Shown here one piece after another: positions 6,216 to 6,443 of a DNA stretch of 6,443 nt. How positions within the stretch are numbered: position 1 is the first letter of the stretch; the number at the start of each line of letters is the position of its first letter. The notes beneath the pieces are model-generated. The model was not told the DNA's origin. It saw only the letters and a program-made list of their open reading frames with translations, and made no database searches. The DNA lies in assembly GCA_018896395.1 (NCBI GenBank), contig JAHIMN010000296.1, positions 1 to 6,443 on the forward strand, given 5' to 3'. This stretch comes from Verrucomicrobiota bacterium. Lineage in GTDB: Bacteria > Verrucomicrobiota > Kiritimatiellia > JAAZAB01. Made by a program: the position numbers and the translations under genes.

Positions 6216-6315
6216 CCACATTGACGGAAATCCGCGTAGGTTTAGGGGACGTATCTTCACATTGCAGACCGGACGCTTATTTGATTTGTATTGCCCATCC
6301 ATTTGTGCCACATTG
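6216..6315. repeat. Three spaced copies of the octamer YCACATTG
   Basis: CCACATTG occurs at 6216-6223 and 6308-6315, and TCACATTG at 6257-6264, all in the same orientation in the 188-nt gap before the last gene. The spacing is 41 and 51 nt. The third copy overlaps a 9-nt palindrome, CACATTGTG (6309-6317). These could be binding sites of a regulator, but three copies of an 8-mer may be chance. Apart from this the gap (6175-6362) shows no clear promoter, terminator or gene. Confidence 0.3.
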
Positions 6316-6351
6316 TGAATGAAAAGACGGTTGGGTGGGGGATAGCATTAC

Positions 6352-6356
6352 AGGAG
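6352..6356 (+). promoter_or_regulatory. Ribosome binding site of the last gene
   Basis: AGGAG stands six bases before the ATG at 6363. This spacing is ideal and supports the start of the truncated secreted protein. Confidence 0.8.
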
Positions 6357-6362
6357 TCATCT

Positions 6363-6443
6363 ATGACGATAAAATCATTATTCCTTGCGGTCATCGCAAC
6401 GAGTCTGTTTAGCGGCCTGCCGATCATGGCGGCCACGCTGTCC
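6363..6443 (+). CDS. N-terminus of a secreted protein (cut by window edge)
   Basis: The first 27 codons are open to the window edge and encode a classic Sec signal peptide: short basic start (MTIK), hydrophobic core (residues 6-19, SLFLAVIATSLFSG region), P20, then IMAATLS. Cleavage is likely after A23 or A24, giving a mature protein that starts near ATLS or TLS. A good AGGAG ribosome binding site precedes it. No conserved domain is visible in so short a piece, so its function cannot be given. It would be a substrate for the signal peptidase encoded upstream. It may be an exported partner of the GH9 enzyme, but nothing in the sequence proves that. Confidence 0.8.
   Translation, partial: MTIKSLFLAVIATSLFSGLPIMAATLS

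Noticed and set aside
6281..6320. Promoter for the last gene (TTGATT or TTGCCC as -35)
   Set aside because: No acceptable -10 hexamer occurs 16-18 nt downstream of either candidate.

Overview
This window is a stretch of bacterial chromosome with five same-strand (+) genes: ribulose-phosphate 3-epimerase (rpe, 269-979), translation factor EF4 (lepA, 1163-2968), signal peptidase I (lepB, 3162-4229), a glycoside hydrolase family 9 enzyme (4408-6174), and the first 27 codons of a secreted protein (6363 to the right edge). The coding sequence is moderately GC-rich. The genes are complete and show no frameshifts. No tRNA, rRNA, CRISPR array, transposase or convincing rho-independent terminator was found.

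The organism cannot be fixed from this sequence alone. A signal peptidase I with a large insertion and a long cytoplasmic N-terminal region, intergenic gaps full of repeats, and a GH9 enzyme beside housekeeping genes would suit a polysaccharide-degrading member of the PVC superphylum (Verrucomicrobiota, Kiritimatiellota or Lentisphaerota). That is an inference, not a demonstration. The lepA-lepB order is the same as in the E. coli lep operon.

The most unusual part is the non-coding DNA. The four inter-gene gaps are all 178-193 bp, and the first three, together with the leader of rpe, each hold a different imperfect inverted-repeat element. Two of these (38-197 and 985-1145) are unrelated in sequence but share one design: about 160 bp long, with arms made of tandem 7-nt units (GAAAYTR in one, ATGGTTN in the other) that reappear in inverted orientation at the far end. 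The third (3024-3137) belongs by eye to the ACCACGGAT/ATCCGTGGT kind of dispersed repeat. The fourth (4236-4341) is a cluster of three hairpins. The gap before the last gene holds only a thrice-repeated octamer.

Functionally, Rpe serves the pentose phosphate pathway, LepA acts on ribosomes, and LepB removes signal peptides from exported proteins such as the one starting at 6363. The GH9 protein has no signal peptide and a stop codon just upstream of its start, so it probably acts inside the cell on imported oligosaccharides. No other carbohydrate gene is visible to name its substrate. I see no clear new multi-gene system here; the repeat elements are the best candidates for something undescribed.
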